NCBI GenBank assembly: GCA_028275165.1
Contig: JAQCNF010000018.1
Location: 1 to 41,600 of the forward strand
Reading direction: 5' to 3'
DNA from: Haloquadratum sp.
Lineage (GTDB): Archaea; Halobacteriota; Halobacteria; Halobacteriales; Haloferacaceae
Length of the DNA stretch: 41,600 bases
Shown here: positions 28,117 to 36,538 of the stretch, in pieces
Numbering within the stretch: the stretch's first letter is position 1
Layout of the letters: every line of letters starts with the position of its first letter
Position numbers and translations under genes: made by a program
The notes under the pieces: model-generated
The model's input: the letters and a program-made list of their open reading frames with translations, nothing else
Told to the model about the DNA's origin: nothing
The model's database searches: none

Positions 28117-29043
28117 GTGTCTTCATCTCGCACTCTGACACTCTTTTTGTTGCTCGCAGCAGCTTGGGGGTCAGCTTTCATGGCAATCAAAGCTGGTCTT
28201 GAGTTCTTTCCACCAATCCTGTTCGCTGCATTTCGATTCGACATTGCAGGAGTGGTCATGCTTGCTTACGCGGCGTATGCGAATGATACTGTGGTTCCGC
28301 GCGGGCGCGAGGCATGGGCGAGTGTGTTGGTGAGTGCGCTCTTCATATTCGCGGGCTACCACGTGCTGTTGTTCATCGGAGAAACTGATCCGCTTGTCAC
28401 CTCCGCAGCGGCTTCTGTGATCATTAGTCTCTCACCGATTCTGACGACGGCCCTTGCCCAGGTTTTTCTTCCCACTGAACAACTCAGTGTAGTTGGTATG
28501 TGTGGACTATTTATTGGATTACTTGGGGTGATACTATTGGCCCGCCCAGATCCGAGCCTCATCATCGCTCAAGGCGGGTCGGGGAAGCTTCTCATTTTAG
28601 CTGCAGCCGGATCGTTCGCATTTGGCTCTGTTCTCACTCGACGATTCGACGATTCAATTTCGATCGAAACGCTGGAAGCGTGGGCCATGATTGGAGGAGC
28701 GGTCATTATGCATGCAGTGAGCGCCAGTGCTGGCGAGTCAGTGTCTGCTGTTATCTGGAGTAGTGAGGCAGTTGCCGCATTACTCTATTTGTCCGTGGTT
28801 GCCAGTGCGTTCGGGTTTCTGATCTATTTTAATCTACTGAATCGAGTCGGCGCTATCAAAATCAACCTGGTCTCGTACGTCGCTCCGATATTTGCAGCAA
28901 TCGCTGGGTGGATATTTCTTGATGAAATTCCAACAGTATACACCATCAGTGGGTTTTCGCTTATTTTGATCGGATTTATGCTCATTAAGTGGCAGACACT
29001 CATAGACATAATAGCGGCCTCAGAGCATTTCAGTCACTCGTGA
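28117..29043 (+). CDS. EamA/DMT-superfamily transporter
   Basis: The 308-residue protein has ten hydrophobic segments in two EamA repeats, typical of drug/metabolite exporters (RhaT/YdcZ-like). Visible features include LLLAAAWGSAFMAIKAGL at the start, the middle repeat beginning LLILAAAGSFAFGSVLTRRF, and a late LLNRVGAIKINLVSYVAPIFAAIAGWIFLDE. The start is GTG 28117; no ATG precedes the first helix. The substrate cannot be predicted. Confidence 0.92.
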   Translation: MSSSRTLTLFLLLAAAWGSAFMAIKAGLEFFPPILFAAFRFDIAGVVMLAYAAYANDTVVPRGREAWASVLVSALFIFAGYHVLLFIGETDPLVTSAAASVIISLSPILTTALAQVFLPTEQLSVVGMCGLFIGLLGVILLARPDPSLIIAQGGSGKLLILAAAGSFAFGSVLTRRFDDSISIETLEAWAMIGGAVIMHAVSASAGESVSAVIWSSEAVAALLYLSVVASAFGFLIYFNLLNRVGAIKINLVSYVAPIFAAIAGWIFLDEIPTVYTISGFSLILIGFMLIKWQTLIDIIAASEHFSHS

Positions 29044-29145
29044 TTAGAGCCTCACTCAAACGAAATGGTGAGCGTGTGCACATATGAGTGAACGCTCAGC
29101 AACGACTTGATTGCCTGAAGTGAAGCTGAATCACTTGTGTGTGCT

Positions 29146-29490
29146 TTAGTTATCAGAGCGATCTACCTCCCGTACATGTGACTCATCAAGTGACACTTCT
29201 TCAGCACTCTCGGAGGAAGCTGCTTCAACACGAAGAACTTCGCCTATCATCGTCCACTCATCTGCTCCTGGCTCCTGTTTACCAACCAGTACTTCTTCAT
29301 AATCATCGCTCGTAATGAACCGATAGGCTGCATCATCTGATTGTTTCGATCCCTCAGCTTGGAACTCTTGCTGGAAGAATTCCGTATTATTCATCTCGAA
29401 TATGCCTGAACTTCCATCTGACAGGAAAAGCCGAATTGGTTCGGGCGAAAGGTTGTGAATTTGCTTTGCGACGGTATTTAGATCAGCCAT
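29146..29490 (-). CDS. Conserved small acidic protein of unknown function
   Basis: The frame from ATG 29490 (MADLNTVAKQ) encodes 114 residues; an ATG two codons upstream is also possible. The protein is acidic, with a beta-rich middle (RLFLSDGSSGIFEMNN, YRFITSDDYEEVLVG) and a charged, probably disordered tail. It has no membrane segment or signal peptide. I do not recognise the family; the layout looks like other haloarchaeal small cytoplasmic proteins. It stands between the EamA gene and cmk. Confidence 0.7.
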   Translation of the reverse strand: MADLNTVAKQIHNLSPEPIRLFLSDGSSGIFEMNNTEFFQQEFQAEGSKQSDDAAYRFITSDDYEEVLVGKQEPGADEWTMIGEVLRVEAASSESAEEVSLDESHVREVDRSDN

Positions 29491-29665
29491 CTTCAATCAC
29501 TCTCTTATTCACGAATTCAAAAGTCATTGTCGCCACCCTGTGGAATATATGAGATAAGACGCGTTCCATTCTCTGGTATCCTCTCCCAAGTTAAGTTGTT
29601 GGCTTCTGCCATTCGTCAAGCAAAGAGAGTGAGCGGCTCACTCCGGTTACATCGGTGTGGAGATG

Positions 29666-30295
29666 TCAGAATGTCAGATCTGGTCTCTGGAATGCACCCT
29701 CATCGTCAGTCGGCTGATACTCCTCAATCGCGGTAAGAGCGATATCGAGAGTCGCTTCTGGACTCCACCGTGCGGTGTTTATGACTAAGTCATAAAACGA
29801 TCGATCAGAGAGGTCAACATCATAGTACGACTTATATCGTCCAGCTTCAGATACCTCACGAACTCGCATCTCTGACTCCATCTCCTCGCGATCGCGCGCT
29901 CTATTCACGCGAACCTCTTCAGGAGCGTCAAGCCATATACGGAAGTCGGCCCGGTTACCAGCAAGCCACCCTGCTAAACGAGCTTCCAGAATAAACGCTT
30001 TATTTGCCGTGCCCCACATCTCTGCAATCTTTCGAAGGCGCTGATCGATCGTAAAATCGATTTCATTGGTCTCATCGGATTTGGCGATTAGTTGTGAGAG
30101 CGACATATCGTGATCTGCAGCGATCTCTCTGAATATATCGCCCCCAGACACGTACCCGCAGTCTAATGATTTAGAAAGACTCTCACAAAAGGTGGTCGCA
30201 CCACATCCTGGCGGTCCTGACACCGTAATAAACAGATTACTATCCACCGACCGCACTTTCGTGGTGTCTAAATTCATCATCAATGTGTTCGTCAA
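29666..30295 (-). CDS. cmk: Cytidylate kinase (archaeal Cmk type)
   Basis: Cmk phosphorylates CMP and dCMP. The family pattern is clear: FITVSGPPG near residue 22, YVSGGDIFREIA, ARLAGWLAGNRADFRIWLDAPEEVRVNR, a REMRVREVSEAGRYKSYY-like lid, and SFYDLVINTARWSPE. The P-loop reads GPPGCGATT (27-35), so Ala33 stands where GxGKT has Lys. It may be a haloarchaeal variant. Start uncertain: the listed ATG gives 209 residues, but homologues begin just before FITVSG. GTG 30247 is thus a likely alternative. Confidence 0.88.
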   Translation of the reverse strand: MTNTLMMNLDTTKVRSVDSNLFITVSGPPGCGATTFCESLSKSLDCGYVSGGDIFREIAADHDMSLSQLIAKSDETNEIDFTIDQRLRKIAEMWGTANKAFILEARLAGWLAGNRADFRIWLDAPEEVRVNRARDREEMESEMRVREVSEAGRYKSYYDVDLSDRSFYDLVINTARWSPEATLDIALTAIEEYQPTDDEGAFQRPDLTF

Positions 30296-30682
30296 ACCGC
30301 TAAAAAAAACTGTAGGTATTCGATTGACCCATAACCAGGCTCTGACAGGGGATGATTAAGCTGTTACTGCCCGTTCAGATGGGATTTGCGTATTCCACAT
30401 TTTTTACCACCTGCCTCATCAAGTGATCCTCACTCTATCAGTCGTTAGTAATCTGACCAGTATTGATATGTGAACCCGCACTCGTCAGGCTTGGAACGCC
30501 GGTTGGCGCGTTCCGCTTCGAATCAAGAGAATCACAGTGCCGACAGCTGCTATCGTCTGGGTGAGGACACTCCTTGACCGGGTTTGCAGTGTTCTCTCAG
30601 TGACGGTGAAAACGCGATGCATTTGTCAGTGAATTCAAAACACAACTTCCATATTACACTGCTCAGATATCCATCTATAGAC
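30296..30682. other. Intergenic, nothing recognised
   Basis: No gene or strong hairpin is apparent. An in-frame extension of the following small gene exists (ATG 30584) but reads as low-quality coding sequence. Confidence 0.4.
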
Positions 30683-30865
30683 ATGCTTCAGAATCGTCAA
30701 GTGGCACTGGGTGCACTGCTCATGATCGTCGGGGTGATAACGATGATTCCTGGAATTCTACCGAATGCATCACAACTTTCCACATTAGCTTTGATTCCGG
30801 GCGCAGCGTCGCTCGTGTATGGGACGTGGCTTGTCGGGACATCTGGTGATGGGACCGCCGTGTAA
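30683..30865 (+). CDS. Small two-helix membrane protein
   Basis: From ATG 30683 this encodes 60 residues with two hydrophobic helices (about 6-25 and 33-52: VALGALLMIVGVITMIPGIL and ALIPGAASLVYGTWLVG) and a short polar C-terminus. The start follows from the hydrophobic onset; an in-frame ATG at 30584 would add an unlikely tail. The function is unknown. A Nudix gene follows on the same strand, so the two may form an operon. Confidence 0.7.
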   Translation: MLQNRQVALGALLMIVGVITMIPGILPNASQLSTLALIPGAASLVYGTWLVGTSGDGTAV

Positions 30866-30912
30866 TGTCTCACTGAGTGAACTGGGATTTCCGAGCAAAA
30901 TACACCTATCTC

Positions 30913-31389
30913 ATGATGGAAACGAATACACATATCGATGAAGAGACGTGGAAAACGGTCGTCTCACAGATGCCAATCGTCTCAGTTGATCTGGTTGTTG
31001 AGCGAGGAGATGACATCATATTAGGCCGGCGAGTGAATCCCCCAGCAGAGGATGAGTGGTTTGTACCGGGTGGTCGGGTCCACAAAAATGAAACACTCAC
31101 TGCGGCTGTGTCGCGGGTTGGAAGCGAGGAACTTGGAGTAGACGTGCAGATAGACCGACGCTTAGGTGTATACGAGCATTTGTATACGGAGTCTGAATTT
31201 CCATCTGTCTCTTCGAAACACTATATTCCGATTGGATACAAGGTCACTATCTCTGAGACGGCCCAGTTCGAAGCTGATTCACAACACTCGGAGTTGTCGG
31301 CATTTAGGACACCAATCGCGACTGAGATGCTACATGAATATGTCGTAACATATCTTGCCGACGCGAATATCGAACTGACGACAGCGTAG
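30913..31389 (+). CDS. Nudix hydrolase, GDP-mannose mannosyl hydrolase (Gmm)-like
   Basis: From ATG 30913 the protein has 158 residues. The Nudix box is GRVHKNETLTAAVSRVGSEELGV, in which the usual R-E is R-V. This departure from the standard box is also seen in GDP-mannose hydrolase of E. coli, where the domain reads GGRVQKDETLEAAF and TMAELG. The surrounding GRRVNPPAEDEWFVPGG and the segment YEHLYTESEF plus KHYIPIGYKV also match that family. Gmm releases mannose from GDP-mannose by an SN2-type sugar transfer. No sugar-nucleotide genes lie adjacent. GTG 30877 is an alternative start. Confidence 0.82.
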   Translation: MMETNTHIDEETWKTVVSQMPIVSVDLVVERGDDIILGRRVNPPAEDEWFVPGGRVHKNETLTAAVSRVGSEELGVDVQIDRRLGVYEHLYTESEFPSVSSKHYIPIGYKVTISETAQFEADSQHSELSAFRTPIATEMLHEYVVTYLADANIELTTA

Positions 31390-31499
31390 TGTCGAAACCA
31401 TCATTATATCCGTAGCTGATCACAGATGCTAAGCCCCCTCTCAAGAAGTGCTGCAGTCTGCGAAAGGGACAACCAGCGCAGTCGGAAGAAGATACAGCC

Positions 31500-31830
31500 T
31501 CCTCATTGTTTTCCATACACTTTCACAGTGCAAACGCGACGGACGCACTTCGTGGAGATTGAACCAGAGAGAACGCGACCGGAGAGTGCGTTCAGTGTGG
31601 CGTCGAAATCGACAACGCATTGGGGGTGCGGGTGAGTAAGGACTCTTGTCCGGTGTGTGGCTTTGAGGTGGATAGGGACCCGTGGCGTGGAATATTCTGT
31701 CTCGCGGCCTCAAAGAGACAGGAGTGGGACGCTCTGTATCAACGCCTGTAGAGGTTGCGGTCTCTTTGTTCATGTCGGTTTTCCATTTCGTGGATGCAGC
31801 GTTCGTGAGAGTCCACCTCACGGGCCGTTA
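31500..31830 (+). pseudogene. tnpB remnant, zinc ribbon and C-terminus (subfamily B-like)
   Basis: In plus-strand frames HFVEIEPERT is followed, after a shift, by GECVQCGVEIDNALGV and DSCPVCGFEVDRD. Another shift leads to AWNILSRGLKETGVGRSVSTPVEVAVS. This is the order C-x2-C, C-x2-C and the NAAxNIL-type segment near the C-terminus of IS1341-type TnpB. Everything before the ribbon is absent or unreadable. Confidence 0.78.
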
Positions 31831-32157
31831 GACGCCGTCTGAAGCGTCTTCGGGCCAGGATGCCCCCAGTGGGCGTATCAGCATGAGCAGGGTTCGGTGA
31901 TTCACTGGCAGTTACTTTCCCTGTTGAGTATGTCATGTGATTTAATCGATGAAGTAACATTTCCTGTATGATGACAGCCACCGTGTGAGAGGTGGATTAA
32001 CTCTCTCATGAAGCGGTGAGGAGATTTTCACATGTCGAATAAGCCTGCAGTTCCAAATTCACGCTCAGTAATGTTCGAATCAAATTCCGACAGCCCGGAG
32101 ATGACATGACGTGTCGTTAGTTGTGGGCAGGCCCGGAGTATGTGTCTCATTTCGCCT
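31831..32157. other. Intergenic, remainder of the IS scar
   Basis: No gene is recognised. The GC-rich first part (31831-31880) may be the tail of the tnpB remnant. The rest is AT-rich and ends in a TATA box (TATAATTAA, about 32158-32166) for the next gene. Confidence 0.4.
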
Positions 32158-32179
32158 GTATAATTAAGATTTTTTATTC

Positions 32180-32590
32180 ATGCGAATTATATATGATAGT
32201 ATAGTCGTGGTCTCTACTGCTGAGCGAAAAATTATTGAAGAAATCAGATCATCTGGTGAACCATTGTCACAAGATACGCTTATTTCCCGAGCCGATCAGC
32301 CTGAAACAGATATCAAAAATGCGATTGCCCGTCTTCGTGGTCAAGAGATGATACGAAAGCTGTACAATTCGGATGGAACTGACAGATTCTGTTTGACATC
32401 TTGGCCTGAAGAGACCAACTGTCCGTTATGTGATGAGTTAATAACAGGGAAGAACCATTACGAACTCACACTGTCTCCACAAGGTGGGACTACTGATGGG
32501 GCGTATACAAGCACGCTTCACGCAAAGTGTGCACATCAACTAATTGATAACATCGCGGTTAACGAGAGTGGCGTTAATTTTGACTCCTGA
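32180..32590 (+). CDS. Winged-helix protein with C-terminal zinc-binding motif
   Basis: The 136-residue protein has an N-terminal winged-helix-like segment (about 12-65: AERKIIEEIRSSGEPLSQDTLISRADQPETDIKNAIARLRGQEMI). It then has Cys81-Pro-Leu-Cys84, followed at about 113 and 116 by His and Cys (LHAKCAHQLI), which may bind zinc. I do not recognise a named family. The TATA box is only 14-22 bases before the ATG, so translation may start at GTG 32207 instead, which keeps the whole domain. Confidence 0.65.
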   Translation: MRIIYDSIVVVSTAERKIIEEIRSSGEPLSQDTLISRADQPETDIKNAIARLRGQEMIRKLYNSDGTDRFCLTSWPEETNCPLCDELITGKNHYELTLSPQGGTTDGAYTSTLHAKCAHQLIDNIAVNESGVNFDS

Positions 32591-32749
32591 CTGGAAAGAT
32601 ATGAGCGATTGAGAGAGTAGTGTGTCCTGCATTCTTGCTGCCTCTGAACATCGATATTTCTGCTCTCAATTGGATTTGTTGTTCAAAAGTAACTGTAAGT
32701 TACTATCTACATACTAAAATCGCTGGTGTCGTCAAGTCCACTCGGATTA

Positions 32750-32903
32750 TGCCCGGGGTGGGCTCCGAACCCACGATCTCCGCATATCCCAGGTTAGAGG
32801 CTCGGCGGGCCCCATCAGGATGTCGGAGGCTTCCGAGGCGATCCGCACCGAATCTCAAGAAACCCTATGAGTGCGGCGCTATGTCCAACTAAGCCACCCG
32901 GGC
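32750..32903 (-). tRNA. Elongator tRNA-Met (CAT) with an approximately 80-base intron
   Basis: The acceptor stem GCCCGGG (32897-32903) pairs with CCCGGGC (32751-32757), with discriminator A at 32750. The T arm is GTGGG-TTCGGAG-CCCAC. The anticodon stem CCGCA/TGCGG encloses loop CTCATAA, whose 34-36 is CAT. The exons are 32866-32903 and 32750-32785; the intron (about 32786-32865) interrupts the loop after position 37, the canonical archaeal site. GCCCGGG with an extra D-loop base and the CAT anticodon fit elongator Met, known to carry an intron in haloarchaea. Intron boundaries are good to one or two bases. Confidence 0.93.
32786..32865 (-). other. Intron of tRNA-Met(CAT)
   Basis: The intron can fold two short hairpins, TCGGA/TCCGA and CATC/GATG, beside the helix that would form the bulge-helix-bulge. 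This is the substrate for archaeal splicing endonuclease. A box C-like TGATG occurs but I cannot support a C/D guide function. Confidence 0.8.
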
Positions 32904-32928
32904 GCATTCCAAAATAACCTCAAGAACA

Positions 32929-32937
32929 TCTTAAACC
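32929..32937 (-). promoter_or_regulatory. TATA box of tRNA-Met
   Basis: On the minus strand GGTTTAAGA lies 26-34 bases before the first tRNA base at 32903. This is the expected position for archaeal tRNA genes. Confidence 0.5.
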
Positions 32938-33308
32938 TTCGCAACTCGGCCGAACATGTGTTGTCGAACATCATGGTAGCCAACAGCATCTGATTCCTGC
33001 GTCGTGAGCCCAGAATCAGATATCGCTTCACAGTGACCGGATGATGTCTTCTGAACCCTTTCGCCAATATACCAGTCGTGGTGACTGTTATTTCTGAGTT
33101 TCGTCAAAATCGCCACAACCCACGCGGCGACAGTAATGAGACCCTCGTTCTGGTCTTGGGCATCAAGACGCGACAAATGTATGTCGCGTATTCAAACGAG
33201 ATTGAGTTTCGGTCACTATGTGACCGAGCTGAAATCCTCGTTGATGATTGTGGGAATAGTAACACTTTGACCCACGGATTTATGATAGCTGGGAGGGTTT
33301 TCGGAGAC

Positions 33309-34352
33309 ATGAGCAAACCACAACTCGTTGCATCCGCTCTCGGTGATGACGAGGTACTGGTGCATGAATCGATAGGAGGTGATGACAGCGTGACAGTCAC
33401 CCCTGCCAGAACGATCTTATATCGTGCCGATGGACTATTGAGTGATGAATCAGTCACCAAATACTCTCATCGGGCAGAGCGAGTTGAGGTAAGCGAAGGA
33501 CGACGGAAGGCGACCGTTCGATTTTCGTATGGGATCGAAGATGACAAAAAGATGAAAATCCCCTCAAAACTGGCTTCTTCGATCATTCCGTCAATATTTG
33601 AAGGAATCCTTCGCACTTCGGGGGTGCTTGACAGTGCCGAGATCTTACAAGAAGTATTCAGATTCAGCGAATTGAGCATCGTCATTACTAATCAACGATT
33701 ACTAAGACACATTGGGTCGGCACTCTGGAGTCCTGAGTTTGAACAGTATTATTATCAGGACATTATCGATTTGGAATTCGAAACTGGGAGTGTTGCCAGA
33801 ACGGTGGTGTTGACGCTGGATGGACACCGCGAGCGATTCAAGACTCCGAAAGATGAGTCGCGTCATTTAAAAAAGGCACTGACCTCAGCGATGCTTTCGG
33901 AGTGGGGTGTCGAGTCTGTTGCAGAGCGGCGTGAGCAGTTTGAGCAGGAGACTTCCGAGGATGAAAGTGCTGCGAAAGCGTTTGAGCATGGCCCTGACTT
34001 ATCCACCGAGTCCCACACAGACTCAGCGTCTGTCGATATCGTTGATGAAGCGTCTTCGTCAACAGAACAGCAGCAGGAACGCACTCAAACGGGACCAGAG
34101 AGCATTCAAGAGCTGTTAGATAGCCCTGCGAATGACGATCGGAAACCATTCGATACAGAGACAGATAGCTCAACACAAGCAGATCGTGATCGATTGACAT
34201 CTGCTGAGAGCGAGGGTCCGTCAGTTTCGAATCAGACCATTGTCGATCGTATATCGACTATTGAGGACAAGATTGAGCAACAGACTGAGCGTCTAGACCG
34301 GCAAGAGGAACTTATTCGCCAACTTATCGAAGAGCTGAAGCGTGGGAGGTGA
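33309..34352 (+). CDS. Conserved haloarchaeal PH-like protein with coiled-coil tail (DUF7115-like)
   Basis: I chose ATG 33309 (MSKPQLVASALG, 347 residues). The conserved part begins there, and the frame upstream to ATG 33078 looks noncoding. Two PH-like beta-rich modules (about 1-95 and 110-200) include TPARTILYRADGLLSDESV, FRFSELSIVITNQRL and VVLTLDGHRERFKTP. A long acidic, disordered linker follows (about 220-305). The tail (about 310-347, TIVDRISTIEDKIEQQTERL onwards) is a coiled coil, suggesting oligomers. The family name DUF7115 is from memory. No membrane segment; function unknown. Confidence 0.82.
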   Translation: MSKPQLVASALGDDEVLVHESIGGDDSVTVTPARTILYRADGLLSDESVTKYSHRAERVEVSEGRRKATVRFSYGIEDDKKMKIPSKLASSIIPSIFEGILRTSGVLDSAEILQEVFRFSELSIVITNQRLLRHIGSALWSPEFEQYYYQDIIDLEFETGSVARTVVLTLDGHRERFKTPKDESRHLKKALTSAMLSEWGVESVAERREQFEQETSEDESAAKAFEHGPDLSTESHTDSASVDIVDEASSSTEQQQERTQTGPESIQELLDSPANDDRKPFDTETDSSTQADRDRLTSAESEGPSVSNQTIVDRISTIEDKIEQQTERLDRQEELIRQLIEELKRGR

Positions 34353-34398
34353 CATCACGAGATTCACTTTAGTGCGACGGGGAGAGGAATATGATGTC

Positions 34399-34797
34399 TC
34401 AATAATCATCCCTTCCGGTGAGATAAGTGACACATGTTGGCCCGAATGGACCCATCTCCCCTGAATCAAGCACGAGAAAATACCCTTTCTTGAGCGATGA
34501 TCCGCATCGGCGACACTGATACTCTCCGGTTCTTTGCTCGACTGTTGGCTCGGCGGTAGCACCAGGGTGGTGGACCCCCTTCCGTATCGAACCGTTTTCT
34601 CGTGAAAGGATTCCGTGGGTCGTCGCCTGCTCAAGAATTGATCTCGTGATAGCTGGGTCGCTTGAAATCATTTCAATACGATCGACAATCTCAGAGAGTG
34701 TGAGTGAGTCTATCTGCATATGTCGCAGTAGGTCAAGTCCTCTGTCAATACGATCATCACCAGACGAGCTACCTCGTGAATTCTCTTTATCCATCAC
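34399..34797 (-). CDS. Conserved haloarchaeal zinc-ribbon protein (DUF5830-like)
   Basis: The 132-residue protein starts with a helical part (about 15-65: DRGLDLLRHMQIDSLTLSEIVDRIEMISSDPAITRSIL) like a helix-turn-helix or adaptor fold. Two cysteine pairs, C-x2-C (CRRC, about 94-97) and a single Cys (TCVTYL, about 121), flank GYFLVLDSGEMGPFGP, which suggests a zinc site. It resembles the haloarchaeal family DUF5830 (name from memory). An ATG one codon downstream is an alternative start. Function unknown. Confidence 0.78.
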   Translation of the reverse strand: MMDKENSRGSSSGDDRIDRGLDLLRHMQIDSLTLSEIVDRIEMISSDPAITRSILEQATTHGILSRENGSIRKGVHHPGATAEPTVEQRTGEYQCRRCGSSLKKGYFLVLDSGEMGPFGPTCVTYLTGRDDY

Positions 34798-34873
34798 TCA
34801 AGCGCTCTCCGTACTGAGTCCACACAAACAGTGATGTTGAATATATCGGTTATCTGAAGTACCTTGTCTGGAA

Positions 34874-34905
34874 GCCTCAAGACACTCGCCCTGCTCAGCC
34901 TGTAG
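34874..34905. repeat. Degenerate IS-derived repeat at the gpmI stop codon
   Basis: GCCTC, then GACACTCGCCCTGCTC and AGCCTGTAG match the second half of the module at 25344-25390 (GAGGCACTCGGCCTGCTC, CGCCTGTAG). The gpmI stop codon (34895-34897) and its last codons fall inside it. Confidence 0.55.
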
Positions 34906-36427
34906 ATTCAGTCTGGACGAGCAGCGAACGGCCAGTCATTTCTGAGGGTGGAGCGAGTGTGATCAATCTTAGTATTGTAGGCGCGATGTCACAGAGCGAT
35001 CCATTCGGTCGAACTGCTCTGTCTCCATCATCATCCTGTGGGGAGAGATATACAAATGGAACAGGGTTGGTCGTATGCGCCGTGTGTGGAGTTTCAGTCG
35101 TTCCCATATTGTCTGCATTTCCATGATCAGCAGTTATGAGAACATGGCTCTCCGCAGCAAAGCAAGCCTTCAGTACCCGGTGAAGCTGTCTATCTACGGT
35201 TTCAACAGCAGCTACCACCGCTGAGAAATCGCCGGTATGTCCAACCATGTCAGGATTCGCATAGTTGAGAATCATCGTATCGGGATCAGATGTTTGTATG
35301 TGCTCAATAGCAGTATCTGTGAGCAAGGCTGCGCTCATCTCTGGTGCGCTATCATAAGTTGGCACATCTGGACTTTGGATTATCTCTCGGTGCTCACCAG
35401 CAAATTGAATCTCTCTGCCCCCATTCAGAAAGTATGTGACATGTGGATACTTCTCTGACTCGGCTATGCGGAACTGCGTCTTCTCGGCTGTGGCGAGTGT
35501 TTTTCCGAGAGTGTTCTCTGGAGTCTCCAGCCGAAAAGCAACTGGAAGCGAGAATGATTCGTCGTATTCGCTCATTGTCGTCAGATGAATCTTTGGTGGA
35601 GTTGTCTCGGGCTCCCACGTTGGGTTGTGATCTATGAGCATTCGAATCAGCTGCCGCACCCTGTCCGGTCGGAAATTAAAGCAGATAACCACATCATCTG
35701 TACGAATTGGTGGCCTGTCAGAAATGAGAGTCGGCTCGACAAATTCATCAGAGTCACCGCGGTCATATGACTGCTTGACGGCAGTGACCGCCGATTTAGC
35801 TGTGTGTGGAGCATCGTGATTAACGATCGCATCATATGCCAGATGCGTTCGTTCCCAGTTTTCATCTCTATCCATCGCATAATAGCGACCAACAATTGTC
35901 CCAACCTCACCTGTTCCTTGCTTGCCAATGTGGTCCTGAAGCCGACGGAGATACCTCTCCCCACCATGCGGGTCTGTATCTCGACCATCCATAAACGCAT
36001 GCGTGACTGCAGTTAGGCCATGTTCAGCAGCCAGGTCAATGAGTGCATGTAAGTGATTCTGCTCAGCGTGGACCCCTCCATCGCTCACAAGACCGAGAAA
36101 ATGCATATTTACGTCTGTCCGCGCAGCCCTCTCGAATGCATCCGAGAGTGCCTTGTTATTGACAAACTCCCCCGCTGCAATCGCATCTTCAATTCTGGTG
36201 TAAATCTGTTTGATGACCCTCCCAGCTCCAATATTGAGATGCCCCACCTCGCTATTGCCCATCTGACCTTTCGGGAGTCCAACCGCTCGCCCAGAGGCGG
36301 TCAGCTGACCTGACGCTCCACGATGCATGGCCGCATCGAAAGTTGGAGTTTCTGCCGTCTTGATTGCATCTCGGGCCGTATGTTCTCCATACCCCCAGCC
36401 ATCTAAAATGATTAACCCACAGTCCAT
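34895..36427 (-). CDS. gpmI: 2,3-bisphosphoglycerate-independent phosphoglycerate mutase
   Basis: GpmI interconverts 3- and 2-phosphoglycerate. The 510 residues fit the family. Metal ligand Asp9 is in LIILDGWGYGEH, and the phosphorylated Ser59 is in GQMGNSEVGHLNIGAGR. The transferase domain (about 75-300) includes SDGGVHAEQNHL and FMDGRDTDP; the C-terminal metal ligands are in NYANPDMVGHTG, ITADHGNADNM and TPHTAHTTNPVP. The last residues (QTESTG) come from IS-derived repeat sequence, so the natural end was probably replaced. It is divergent from the DUF1405-like gene. Confidence 0.96.
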   Translation of the reverse strand: MDCGLIILDGWGYGEHTARDAIKTAETPTFDAAMHRGASGQLTASGRAVGLPKGQMGNSEVGHLNIGAGRVIKQIYTRIEDAIAAGEFVNNKALSDAFERAARTDVNMHFLGLVSDGGVHAEQNHLHALIDLAAEHGLTAVTHAFMDGRDTDPHGGERYLRRLQDHIGKQGTGEVGTIVGRYYAMDRDENWERTHLAYDAIVNHDAPHTAKSAVTAVKQSYDRGDSDEFVEPTLISDRPPIRTDDVVICFNFRPDRVRQLIRMLIDHNPTWEPETTPPKIHLTTMSEYDESFSLPVAFRLETPENTLGKTLATAEKTQFRIAESEKYPHVTYFLNGGREIQFAGEHREIIQSPDVPTYDSAPEMSAALLTDTAIEHIQTSDPDTMILNYANPDMVGHTGDFSAVVAAVETVDRQLHRVLKACFAAESHVLITADHGNADNMGTTETPHTAHTTNPVPFVYLSPQDDDGDRAVRPNGSLCDIAPTILRLITLAPPSEMTGRSLLVQTESTG

Positions 36428-36538
36428 AGCGTTGGACAGTATCTCCTGTCATTTTGTAAATATGCTTTCTTTCCTCGACAGAATCTACTGTTATCGCAGG
36501 CGATAATGCTTTGCAGTAGCTGCATCGAATTGAAACTC

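Noticed and set aside
32931..33176. Minus-strand open frame of 81 codons between tRNA-Met and the DUF7115-like gene
   Set aside because: Its stop codon lies in the tRNA TATA box and no family is recognised. It is possible, but not supported well enough to list.
33078..33308. N-terminal extension of the DUF7115-like gene
   Set aside because: The conserved domain begins at ATG 33309; the upstream part reads as random sequence and is probably intergenic.
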